In this document: in pieces, positions 36,536 through 44,135 of the stretch | Position numbering within the stretch: position 1 is the stretch's first letter | Layout of the letters: every line of letters begins with the position of its first letter | Assembly (NCBI GenBank): GCA_903862415.1 | Contig: CAIOYD010000024.1 | Coordinates: 1-64,000, forward strand | DNA from: an uncultured Oxalobacteraceae bacterium | Lineage (GTDB): Bacteria > Pseudomonadota > Gammaproteobacteria > Burkholderiales > Burkholderiaceae_D | DNA length: 64,000 nt | Direction: 5' to 3' | Program-made: the position numbers and the translations under genes | The notes under the pieces: model-generated | The model's database searches: none | Told to the model about the DNA's origin: nothing | The model's input: only the letters and a program-made list of their open reading frames with translations

Positions 36536-36557
36536 CGGCTGACTGAAAAGTCAGCCG
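36536..36557 (+). promoter_or_regulatory. Intercistronic RNA hairpin between the binding-protein and permease genes
   Basis: CGGCTGACT (36536-36544) and AGTCAGCCG (36549-36557) form a perfect 9-base stem with a GAAA tetraloop, 7 bases after the binding-protein stop. There is no T-run, so it is not a classic terminator. Such hairpins commonly protect the upstream message from 3' decay or partly attenuate downstream genes. Confidence 0.65.
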
Positions 36558-36581
36558 GACGCAAACCGTTTAAAGGGCACC

Positions 36582-37469
36582 ATGGAACTATTTGGATTAA
36601 GTGTCAGCGCCTTGCTGAGCCAATTAATGCTGGGACTGGTGAATGGCTCGTTTTACGCCATGCTGTCACTCGGCCTGGCGATTATTTTTGGTTTGCTCAA
36701 CGTCATCAATTTTGCCCATGGCGCAGTGTATATGCTGGGGGCGTTTCTGGCGTTTCTCGGTTTGGACTATCTGGGTCTCAATTACTGGGTCATGCTGCTG
36801 GTCGCGCCACTGGTGATCGGTTGCGTCGGCATGCTGTTTGAACGCACCATGTTGCGCCGGCTCTATCAGCTTGATCATCTGTATGGTCTGCTGCTGACGT
36901 TTGGTTTGACGCTGATGTTGGAAGGGGTGATGCGTTCTTTTTTCGGTGCTTCCGGCCAACGCTATGAAGTGCCCGAAGCCCTGCATGGAGTCTTCAATCT
37001 GGGCTTTATGTTTTTGCCGGTGTACCGTGTCTGGGTGATTTTGATTTCACTCACGGTGTGTCTGCTCACCTGGGCCGTGATAGAAAAAACGCGACTGGGA
37101 GCATTGCTGCGAGCCGGAACAGAAAATCCCCAGCTGGTCGAAGCCTTCGGCATTAACGTGCCATTAATGGTGACGCTGACTTACGGGTTTGGGGTGGCCT
37201 TAGCCGGCTTTGCCGGTGTGCTGGCCGCGCCGCTGGTGCAGGTCGCGCCACTCATGGGGTCTAACTTGATTATTGTGGTGTTTGCCGTGGTGGTGATCGG
37301 CGGCATGGGCTCGATTTTGGGGTCGATCATCACCGGTATGGGTTTGGGTTTGATTGAGGGACTGACCAAAGTTTTTTATCCTCAGGGTTCGGCCACGGTG
37401 GTGTTTGTATTGATGGCACTGGTGTTGCTGCTGCGCCCGTCGGGTCTGTTTGGAAAGGATAACGGATGA
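36582..37469 (+). CDS. LIV-type ABC transporter permease, LivH-like
   Basis: 295-residue inner-membrane permease with about eight helices. Family landmarks: GLVNGSFYAMLSLGLAIIFGLLNVINFAHGAVYMLGAF at the N-terminus and GMGSILGSIITGMGLGLIEG near the C-terminus. It pairs with the LivM-like permease. The stop overlaps the ATG of the next gene (ATGA), showing translational coupling. Confidence 0.92.
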   Translation: MELFGLSVSALLSQLMLGLVNGSFYAMLSLGLAIIFGLLNVINFAHGAVYMLGAFLAFLGLDYLGLNYWVMLLVAPLVIGCVGMLFERTMLRRLYQLDHLYGLLLTFGLTLMLEGVMRSFFGASGQRYEVPEALHGVFNLGFMFLPVYRVWVILISLTVCLLTWAVIEKTRLGALLRAGTENPQLVEAFGINVPLMVTLTYGFGVALAGFAGVLAAPLVQVAPLMGSNLIIVVFAVVVIGGMGSILGSIITGMGLGLIEGLTKVFYPQGSATVVFVLMALVLLLRPSGLFGKDNG

Positions 37470-38446
37470 TGGCGCTGCTCAAAAAACCGCTGTGGCTCTG
37501 GCTGTTGCTGGCCTTGTCAGCACCCCAGGTGCTGTATCCGGTATTTCTGATGAAAGTATTGTGTTTCGTTCTGTTTGCCGCGGCCTTTAATCTGCTGTTG
37601 GGGTTTACTGGTTTGCTGTCCTTTGGACATGCGGCCTTTTTTGGTGTGGCGGCCTATGTTAGCGGTTATGCGCTGCGCGATCTGGGTTTGCCGCTGGAGC
37701 TGGGTTTGCTGTTGGGAGTGCTGGGTGGTGCTGCCGTCGGTTATGTGGTCGGTTATCTGGCGATTCGTCGGCAGGGCATTTATTTCACCATGATTACACT
37801 GGCGCTGGCGCAGATGGTGTATTTTCTGTGCCTGCAGTTGCCCGTTACCGGCGGCGAGGATGGCATGCAAACCATACCGCGGGCGCGTTTGTTTGGCCTG
37901 ATCGATACCAGCAACGATTTGACGCTGTATTACGTGGTGCTGGCGTTCGTGATTCTGGGACTGATGTTGATCGCCCGGACAGTACAGTCGCCATTTGGGC
38001 AGGTACTGAAGGCGATTAAAGAAAACGAAACCCGGGCGATTTCTCTGGGCTATGAAGTGCAGCGTTATAAACTGCTGGCGTTTGTGTTGTCAGCCGCGCT
38101 GGCTGGATTGGCCGGTGCGCTCAAGGCCGAAGTACTCGGTTTTGCTACGTTGACCGATGTGCACTGGAGCATGTCAGGGTTGGTGGTGTTGATGACGCTG
38201 GTGGGCGGCATGGGAACCTATGCCGGACCGGTATTGGGTGCGGTGCTCATCATCAGTATGGAAAACAAGCTCGGCAGCTGGGGCGACTGGCTGGCTTCGG
38301 TGAGCGGAATAGACTGGTTTCAAACGTTGGGCGAATCGACGTCTATCGTTACCGGGTTAATCTTTGTGATTTGCGTGTTGAGTTTCCGGCGCGGGATCGT
38401 GGGGGAGTTTGTAGCGTGGCGCGAGCGGCGCATTCATGTCAGGTAG
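37466..38446 (+). CDS. LIV-type ABC transporter permease, LivM-like
   Basis: 326-residue permease. Landmarks: FNLLLGFTGLLSFGHAAFFGVAAYVSGY near residue 35, RRQGIYFTMITLALAQM near 92, the EAA-like cytoplasmic loop AIKENETRAISLGYEVQRYKL near 188, and LVGGMGTYAGPVLGAVL near 250. Last gene of the operon. Its final codons and stop (tag at 38444-38446) lie in the dispersed GTAGGGTG repeat, the same situation as lnt. Confidence 0.92.
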   Translation: MMALLKKPLWLWLLLALSAPQVLYPVFLMKVLCFVLFAAAFNLLLGFTGLLSFGHAAFFGVAAYVSGYALRDLGLPLELGLLLGVLGGAAVGYVVGYLAIRRQGIYFTMITLALAQMVYFLCLQLPVTGGEDGMQTIPRARLFGLIDTSNDLTLYYVVLAFVILGLMLIARTVQSPFGQVLKAIKENETRAISLGYEVQRYKLLAFVLSAALAGLAGALKAEVLGFATLTDVHWSMSGLVVLMTLVGGMGTYAGPVLGAVLIISMENKLGSWGDWLASVSGIDWFQTLGESTSIVTGLIFVICVLSFRRGIVGEFVAWRERRIHVR

Positions 38447-38581
38447 GGTGTGTTAGTCAGGTAGGGTGTCACGCGTAGCGTAATACACCATTGAGCGTGA
38501 TTCAACCATATGGAGTACGTAAACACCATTGAGCGTGATTCAACCACATGGTGTATTACGCCTGCGGCTAATACACCCTAC
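38443..38581. repeat. Dispersed GTAGGGTG/CACCCTAC repeat, copy 2, with internal direct repeat
   Basis: GTAGGGTG at 38443-38450 and again at 38461-38468 pairs with CACCCTAC at 38574-38581. GCGTAATACACCA (38478-38490) pairs with TGGTGTATTACGC (38549-38561). A perfect 24-base direct repeat, beginning ACACCATTGAGCG, occurs at 38485-38508 and 38523-38546. The unit fills the gap between livM-like (plus) and ruvC (minus), and probably ends both transcripts as a large hairpin. It belongs to the same family as 5533-5634. Confidence 0.75.
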
Positions 38582-38604
38582 TGCTACTCAATTTTCAGAC
38601 CGTA

Positions 38605-39147
38605 TTACCCAATCAACCGCCCCGCCTTAACCCGCATCCCCCGTTTAGCCAGCCCCGGCGCAAGTTTGCTTAAGGCAGACAGGCTGTCGACGCTGTGAGC
38701 ATGACAGATAGCCACGCCAAGCGCATCGGCGGCATCGGGACCCGGCAGGCTGGGTAATTGCAGCAGCCGCTGCACCATTTCCTGTACTTGTTCTTTTTTG
38801 GCTTTGCCGTGACCGACCACGCCCTGTTTGACTTGCAGGGCGGTGTATTCAGCCACCGGCAGATTGGCATTCACCAGCGCACAGATGGCTGCGCCGCGTG
38901 CCTGTCCGAGCAAGAGTGTGGATTGCGGGTTGACATTCACAAACACGATTTCTACCGCCGAGCAATCGGGCCGATAGCGTTCGACAATTTCTGCCACGCT
39001 GGAAAAAATGGTTTTCAGACGATCAGGCAGGGTGCCATCGACGGTTTTGACGGTGCCGGAAGCCAGATAGAATATCTTTTGCCCCTGTTTTTCTATCAGG
39101 CCAAAACCAGTGGTGCGCAAGCCCGGATCGATGCCAAGAATTTTCAT
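38605..39147 (-). CDS. ruvC: Holliday junction resolvase RuvC
   Basis: 180 residues. RNase H-fold endonuclease that cuts Holliday junctions. Acidic catalytic residues visible: Asp in [14 protein letters not shown], Glu in [10 protein letters not shown], and the Asp pair in [16 protein letters not shown]. It lies 30 bases after purH on the same strand, in the usual dusB-fis-purH-ruvC order, but the ABC importer operon separates it from ruvAB. Confidence 0.97.
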   Translation of the reverse strand: MKILGIDPGLRTTGFGLIEKQGQKIFYLASGTVKTVDGTLPDRLKTIFSSVAEIVERYRPDCSAVEIVFVNVNPQSTLLLGQARGAAICALVNANLPVAEYTALQVKQGVVGHGKAKKEQVQEMVQRLLQLPSLPGPDAADALGVAICHAHSVDSLSALSKLAPGLAKRGMRVKAGRLIG

Positions 39148-39177
39148 GGCAGGCGATCCGGAGCTGGGATGAGCAAC

Positions 39178-40764
39178 TTAATGACGGAAATGACGCACAC
39201 CGGTGAGTACCATGACGACATTGCGTTCATTGGCCGCATCGATGACTTCCTGATCGCGCATCGATCCCCCCGGCTGGATGACACAACTGGCACCTGCATC
39301 AACCACTACATCGAGTCCGTCACGGAACGGGAAGAAGGCGTCAGACGCAACGACAGAGTTTTGCAATGCCAGACCGGCATTTTGTGCTTTGATGGCGGCG
39401 ATGCGGGCCGAATCGACCCGACTCATCTGACCGGCACCAACGCCGAGTGTCATGCCATTGCCGCAAAAGACGATGGCATTGGATTTGACGTATTTGGCCA
39501 CACGCCAGGCAAACAGCAGATCCTGCAGTTCGGCGGCCGTTGGCTGGCGCTTGCTGACTACGGTGAGTTCACTTGGGCCAACGTTTTTGGCATCCGGTGA
39601 CTGTACCAGCAAGCCGCCACCAACACGTTTGTAATCGTGCTTATTGACCGCCAGACCAGTGCTGCCCAAAGCAATCTGTAATACGCGGACATTCTGTTTG
39701 GCAGCAAAAATGGCGCGTGCTTCAGCCGTAAAGGATGGCGCGATCAGGACTTCGACAAATTGTCGGGACACCATTTCAGCAGCGGCGCCATCGAGTTCGC
39801 GGTTAAAGGCGATGATGCCGCCAAAGGCTGAAGTCGGATCGGTTTGCCAGGCTTTACTGTAAGCGGCCAGCGGAGATTCCGCAATCGCTACGCCACAGGG
39901 ATTGGCATGCTTGACGATCACGCAGGCGGCCGGGCCATTAGCGACATCAAACGATTTAACGCATTCCCAGGCGGCATCGGCATCCGCAATATTGTTGTAC
40001 GACAGTTCTTTACCCTGGAGTTGCACATAGTTGGCCAGGGCGCCGGCTTCGACATGCAAGTCGCGGTAAAAGGCGGCTGCCTGATGCGGGTTTTCACCGT
40101 AACGCATTTCCTGCACTTTATCGAAATGCAGATTCAGGGTTTGGGGAAACTGGCTGCGGGTGCTGTGGTCTTTGTCGGCGCTCAGACTGGTGAGGTAATT
40201 GGTAATGGCGCCATCGTACTGAGCGGTATGGGCGAACACTTTTTTGGCCAGATCGAATTTGGTGTCGTAACTGACCGCACCCTGATGCGCCTGCATTTCT
40301 TCGAGTACGCGGCTGTAATCGACCGGATCGCAGATGACGACCACATCTTTATGATTTTTGGCGGATGAACGCAACATGGTCGGTCCGCCGATATCGATAT
40401 TTTCAATCGCATCTTCGAGTGAGCATTCGGCTTTGGCGACGGTCGCCTGGAACGGGTACAGATTGACGACCACCATATCGATGGTGGGAATCTGATGTTG
40501 TTCCAATGCTGCCATGTGGGCAGGAAAATCGCGGCGCGCTAAAATGCCGCCGTGGACTTTGGGGTGCAGGGTTTTAACCCGGCCGTCGAGCATTTCCGGA
40601 AAACCGGTGTAGCTGCCGACTTCGATCACCGGCAAGCCCTGTTCGGCCAGTAATTTGGCGGTGCCGCCGGTCGATAAAATTTGTACGCCCATGGCCACGA
40701 GGGCGCGGGAAAATTCAACGATGCCAGTCTTGTCGGAAACGGAAATTAACGCTTGTTTTATCAT
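39178..40764 (-). CDS. purH: Bifunctional AICAR formyltransferase / IMP cyclohydrolase
   Basis: 528 residues, the normal length. Last two steps of purine synthesis. The N-terminal MGS-like IMP cyclohydrolase domain ([44 protein letters not shown]) is followed by the AICAR formyltransferase domain ([23 protein letters not shown], the late [10 protein letters not shown] and [16 protein letters not shown]). Cytoplasmic. It lies 40 bases downstream of fis. Confidence 0.97.
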   Translation of the reverse strand: MIKQALISVSDKTGIVEFSRALVAMGVQILSTGGTAKLLAEQGLPVIEVGSYTGFPEMLDGRVKTLHPKVHGGILARRDFPAHMAALEQHQIPTIDMVVVNLYPFQATVAKAECSLEDAIENIDIGGPTMLRSSAKNHKDVVVICDPVDYSRVLEEMQAHQGAVSYDTKFDLAKKVFAHTAQYDGAITNYLTSLSADKDHSTRSQFPQTLNLHFDKVQEMRYGENPHQAAAFYRDLHVEAGALANYVQLQGKELSYNNIADADAAWECVKSFDVANGPAACVIVKHANPCGVAIAESPLAAYSKAWQTDPTSAFGGIIAFNRELDGAAAEMVSRQFVEVLIAPSFTAEARAIFAAKQNVRVLQIALGSTGLAVNKHDYKRVGGGLLVQSPDAKNVGPSELTVVSKRQPTAAELQDLLFAWRVAKYVKSNAIVFCGNGMTLGVGAGQMSRVDSARIAAIKAQNAGLALQNSVVASDAFFPFRDGLDVVVDAGASCVIQPGGSMRDQEVIDAANERNVVMVLTGVRHFRH

Positions 40765-40804
40765 GATGAGGGAGTCAAAAGAGGTGAGCTGGATGCGACG
40801 CGGA

Positions 40805-41038
40805 TTAAATCAGACCGTGTTGCTGTAATTTTTTGCGCAGGGTATTGCGGTTAATGCCCAGCATATCGGCCGCCTGCGACTGATTGCTCTCGGCACGCGA
40901 CATAACCATTTCCAGCATCGGCTTTTCTACCGCCAGAACTACCATGTCGTAAATATTGGACGCTTGCTGTTCCCCTAAGTCACGGAAATATTTTTCCAGA
41001 TTTTTTGATACCGCGTCTTGAATGTTATCTTTGCTCAT
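40805..41038 (-). CDS. fis: Fis family nucleoid-associated regulator
   Basis: 77 residues from the ATG at 41038; the frame is open far upstream, but only this start matches the size of beta-proteobacterial Fis. The C-terminal helix-turn-helix reads [27 protein letters not shown]. Fis bends DNA and modulates rRNA and recombination genes. It lies downstream of dusB, the conserved dusB-fis operon, with a 94-base spacer lacking a clear ribosome-binding site near the ATG. Confidence 0.94.
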   Translation of the reverse strand: MSKDNIQDAVSKNLEKYFRDLGEQQASNIYDMVVLAVEKPMLEMVMSRAESNQSQAADMLGINRNTLRKKLQQHGLI

Positions 41039-41132
41039 GTTGTTGTAGTTGTAGTTATTCGGGTTAATGATGGTGCGCCTTGAGGGGCGATTTTTTTTAA
41101 TTAATGGGTGAAAATGGTGCTGACTGTACTGC

Positions 41133-42176
41133 TTACGCCGCTCGCTGCTGGGTAAAATTGGCTTCCCATGCATAGGCGGGCGCCGGCGAGGGAAGGTATT
41201 GTAATCGTTCTTGACGCTGCGAATCAAAAAAATCGAGTACCGCCTGTAATTGGGTGTCACAGGATTCCAGTTTATTCATGCGCTGGCGGAAAACTTCCCC
41301 ATCCACCAGGTCTTGCACATACCAGCCGATATGCTTACGTGCCGTGCGTACACCCATGAATTCACCGTAAAAAGCGTAATGGGCCAACAGATGTTCTTCC
41401 ATCAGAGCGCGGACTTCGCTCACCAGGGGTGCCGGTAAATGTTCTCCGGTGGCCAGAAAATGAACGATTTCGCGGAAGATCCACGGTCGTCCCTGTGCTG
41501 CCCGTCCGATCATGACCGCATCGGCGCCGGTGACCTGTAAAACATAGGCGGCTTTTTCCGGGGTGCTGATGTCGCCGTTGGCAACCACGGGAATGCCGAC
41601 ACTGGCTTTGACGGCGGCAATGGTCTGGTATTCAGCGTCGCCCTTATAGCCATCGGCACGCGTGCGGCCGTGCAGGGTGAGCATTTGAATGCCGGCAGAT
41701 TCTGCCATTTTGGCGATGTTGACTGCATTTTTATTCGCTCTGTCCCAGCCGGTGCGGAATTTAAGTGTCACCGGAACGTCCACGGCTGCAACAACGGCAT
41801 CGAGAATGCGGCCGACCAGATGTTCGTTTTGCAACAGAGCCGAGCCGCACCAGCTGTCGCATACTTTCTTGACCGGGCAACCCATATTAATATCGATAAT
41901 CTGTGCGCCGTTGGCCACATTGTGGCGGGCGCATTCGGCCAGCATGTGCGGGTCAGCTCCGGCTATCTGTACCGCTTTCGGTTCCATTTCACCATCGTGA
42001 TTGGTCCGTCGGCTGGATTTCTCGGTTTTCCACAGGCGAGGATTGGAGGCCGACATTTCGGAAACGGCATACCCAGCCCCGAGTTGTTTGCACAGTTGCC
42101 GGAAAGGACGATCCGTCACCCCAGCCATCGGAGCGACAAAAACGTTATTCTGCAAAATGTGGGGTCCGATTTGCAC
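41133..42176 (-). CDS. dusB: tRNA-dihydrouridine synthase B
   Basis: 347 residues. FMN enzyme that reduces specific uridines in the tRNA D-loop. Motifs: VAPMAGVTDRPFRQLCKQLGAG at the N-terminus, the active cysteine in INMGCPVKKV, LTLHGRTRADGYKG, and the FMN-phosphate NGDISTPEKA and GADAVMIGRAAQGRPW. The stretch after the active cysteine carries two extra cysteines (VCDSWCGSALL). First gene of dusB-fis-purH-ruvC, reading left from the A/T-rich gap at 42177-42542. Confidence 0.96.
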   Translation of the reverse strand: MQIGPHILQNNVFVAPMAGVTDRPFRQLCKQLGAGYAVSEMSASNPRLWKTEKSSRRTNHDGEMEPKAVQIAGADPHMLAECARHNVANGAQIIDINMGCPVKKVCDSWCGSALLQNEHLVGRILDAVVAAVDVPVTLKFRTGWDRANKNAVNIAKMAESAGIQMLTLHGRTRADGYKGDAEYQTIAAVKASVGIPVVANGDISTPEKAAYVLQVTGADAVMIGRAAQGRPWIFREIVHFLATGEHLPAPLVSEVRALMEEHLLAHYAFYGEFMGVRTARKHIGWYVQDLVDGEVFRQRMNKLESCDTQLQAVLDFFDSQRQERLQYLPSPAPAYAWEANFTQQRAA

Positions 42177-42542
42177 TGAGGAAACTTTTTAAATTTGGGA
42201 GAACGCCATTTTAATCGAATCTGCTTAAAATATCAGCAAATAGAAGGTAAATATTTTAGTCGAAGTCATCAGGATTTTTGGTGGCAAACAATGTCTTTTA
42301 GGGTTCAATTTTTACAATGGAAAGTGTTAATTTGATAGTCTTTTTTGTGGTTTAAAATGGCTAATAAGTTATGTTTCGTTCAAAAATGGGGTCAAAAGCG
42401 CGCCAGGCTGATAAAAACCAACAAGTTTCATTGCCGTGTAGTAATATTGGTGTAGGCAAATGTAATTCGTATGTCTGATCGTATAAGCTGATAGCTATTT
42501 TCAGTACGCGCAATAAAATTTCCCCGGAGAGTAGTCAGGGCG
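42177..42542. other. A/T-rich intergenic region between dusB and a diguanylate cyclase gene
   Basis: 366 bases without a credible gene; the longest ATG frame on the plus strand is 14 codons. It must hold the promoters for the dusB-fis operon (minus) and the cyclase (plus). No consensus -35/-10 pair or strong palindrome stands out. A/T-rich tracts are frequent, in keeping with possible Fis autoregulation of its operon, which is known in enterobacteria but not shown here. Confidence 0.5.
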
Positions 42543-44135
42543 TTGCCAACAGGCTGCTTGCAGAAAGGTATCCGTATTCAACCGTTTTTAAATTCACTCG
42601 CCCACGCCAAATCAGCCATCTGGCTGCATCTTGTTGTGCCACTGGCGCTGATTGCCTTGGTACTTGCCTTTCAGTTCAGGCAGGTGGAAGAGGGGCGGGT
42701 GCAACAATTGGAACGTTCCCGTCTGAATGCGCAGGATCTCGGTTCTACCCTGGCCTCCGGTATTTCTGGTTCGTTTCAGAACATAGATTTAACCCTGCAG
42801 GCGGCAACTGATCATATCCGTGAGTGGAATCGTTATAAACATCAGCCGGAAGCGGAAATGGTGCAAACACTGCACGATTTGCAGGCACGTGTGCCGCTGT
42901 TGGTGTTGCTCAGAGCCACCAATGCCGCGGGCGACACCATTCTGACGTCAGCCGAAGATAAATTTACTTCCGTTAATGTGGCCGATCGGCACTATTTCCA
43001 GGAGCTCAAGCACAATGCCGATGCCGGCATGGTGATTTCCGAACCGCTTATGGGCAGAATCACCAAAAAATGGGTGCTGATCTGTGCACGGCGTTACGCC
43101 CTGTCCAATGGTGAATTCGGCGGGATTGTCTATGCATCAATTGAACTGAGCGGAATTTCTGATCGCCTCGCAGGCGGGCGCATCATTCTCAGCGGTGACG
43201 ATGTGGTGTTGTTGCGCGATAACGATCAGAACGTTATTGTACGCTTTGCTAATGGGACGCAGGATCTTGAACGCTTCGGCCAGAAAATCACCTCCCCTAA
43301 TTTGGATGCACTGGATAAATCGAACGCGGAAAGCGGCGTTTACGTGGCCACCTCGGCGCTCGATCAGGTGCAGCGCAGCTATTATTATCAGCGCATTTAT
43401 AACCGTCCTTTAAGCCTGGTGGTCGGCGTTTCTGTCCGGGATGGACTGTCACAGTGGCAGTCGGAATCGGACAAGGCCTGGCGGGTGGTGATCATACTGA
43501 TTCTGGTGATTGCCTTGTCGGCGTGGTTGATTTTCCGGGTGCGTTTGCGCCAGTTGCAGGCCATTACCGAACTGCAAAATACCCAATCGGCGTTGGAACA
43601 ATCGAATCAGGAACTGGCGCGCTTAAGCACCACGGATAGTCTCACGGGATTGGCTAATCGACGTAAATTTGAAGAAGTCAGTGCCCATGAGTGGCAGCGC
43701 GCGCTGCGCAAGCAGGAACCGCTCACTGTGGCGATGGTGGATGTGGATTTCTTTAAAATTTACAATGATCTGTATGGTCACCAGGCTGGCGACCAGTGCC
43801 TGAAAATGGTGGCTAAAACCCTGGCTGCGGGGTTGCGTGACGGCAGTGATTTTGTGGCTCGTTATGGCGGTGAAGAATTCATTATTTTGCTGCCCGGTCA
43901 GGATGCCGAAGGGGCTTATGATGTACTTGATCGTTTGCGCCGTGATATCGCAGCCATGAAACTGACTCATTCGGGCAGCAAATTTCTGTCAGTGATTACT
44001 TTTAGTGTCGGCTTTGCCGTGATCATACCCCAGCAGGGGAAAACCCTGGTGGAACTGATCGGGCAGGCCGATCAGAATTTATATGTGGCCAAGCGCAATG
44101 GAAAAAATCAGGTGGTAGGTACCTGTGTTGAGTAA
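42543..44135 (+). CDS. Membrane diguanylate cyclase with periplasmic Cache-type sensor
   Basis: 530 residues: a membrane helix (about 27-43), a periplasmic dCache-like domain (about 50-300, with TSVNVADRHYFQELKHNADAGMVISEPLMGRITKKWVL), a second helix (about 320-337), and a GGDEF domain from about 365. The active site GGEEF (442-446) and the metal-binding DVDFFK are canonical, so c-di-GMP synthesis is expected. The inhibitory RxxD is absent (DGSD at that place), suggesting no product feedback. No in-frame ATG precedes conserved sequence; TTG at 42543 with GGAGAG ahead is the best start. The 3' end overlaps the opposing sensor kinase gene by 28 bases. Confidence 0.87.
   Translation: MPTGCLQKGIRIQPFLNSLAHAKSAIWLHLVVPLALIALVLAFQFRQVEEGRVQQLERSRLNAQDLGSTLASGISGSFQNIDLTLQAATDHIREWNRYKHQPEAEMVQTLHDLQARVPLLVLLRATNAAGDTILTSAEDKFTSVNVADRHYFQELKHNADAGMVISEPLMGRITKKWVLICARRYALSNGEFGGIVYASIELSGISDRLAGGRIILSGDDVVLLRDNDQNVIVRFANGTQDLERFGQKITSPNLDALDKSNAESGVYVATSALDQVQRSYYYQRIYNRPLSLVVGVSVRDGLSQWQSESDKAWRVVIILILVIALSAWLIFRVRLRQLQAITELQNTQSALEQSNQELARLSTTDSLTGLANRRKFEEVSAHEWQRALRKQEPLTVAMVDVDFFKIYNDLYGHQAGDQCLKMVAKTLAAGLRDGSDFVARYGGEEFIILLPGQDAEGAYDVLDRLRRDIAAMKLTHSGSKFLSVITFSVGFAVIIPQQGKTLVELIGQADQNLYVAKRNGKNQVVGTCVE

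Noticed and set aside
38485-38546. Two 24-base direct repeats as a possible CRISPR start
   Set aside because: Only two copies with a 14-base spacer, inside a larger inverted repeat of a dispersed family, and no cas genes nearby.
38758-39600. 280-codon plus-strand frame across ruvC and purH
   Set aside because: Spans two well-conserved genes on the other strand, including their gap; no start signal and no recognisable sequence.
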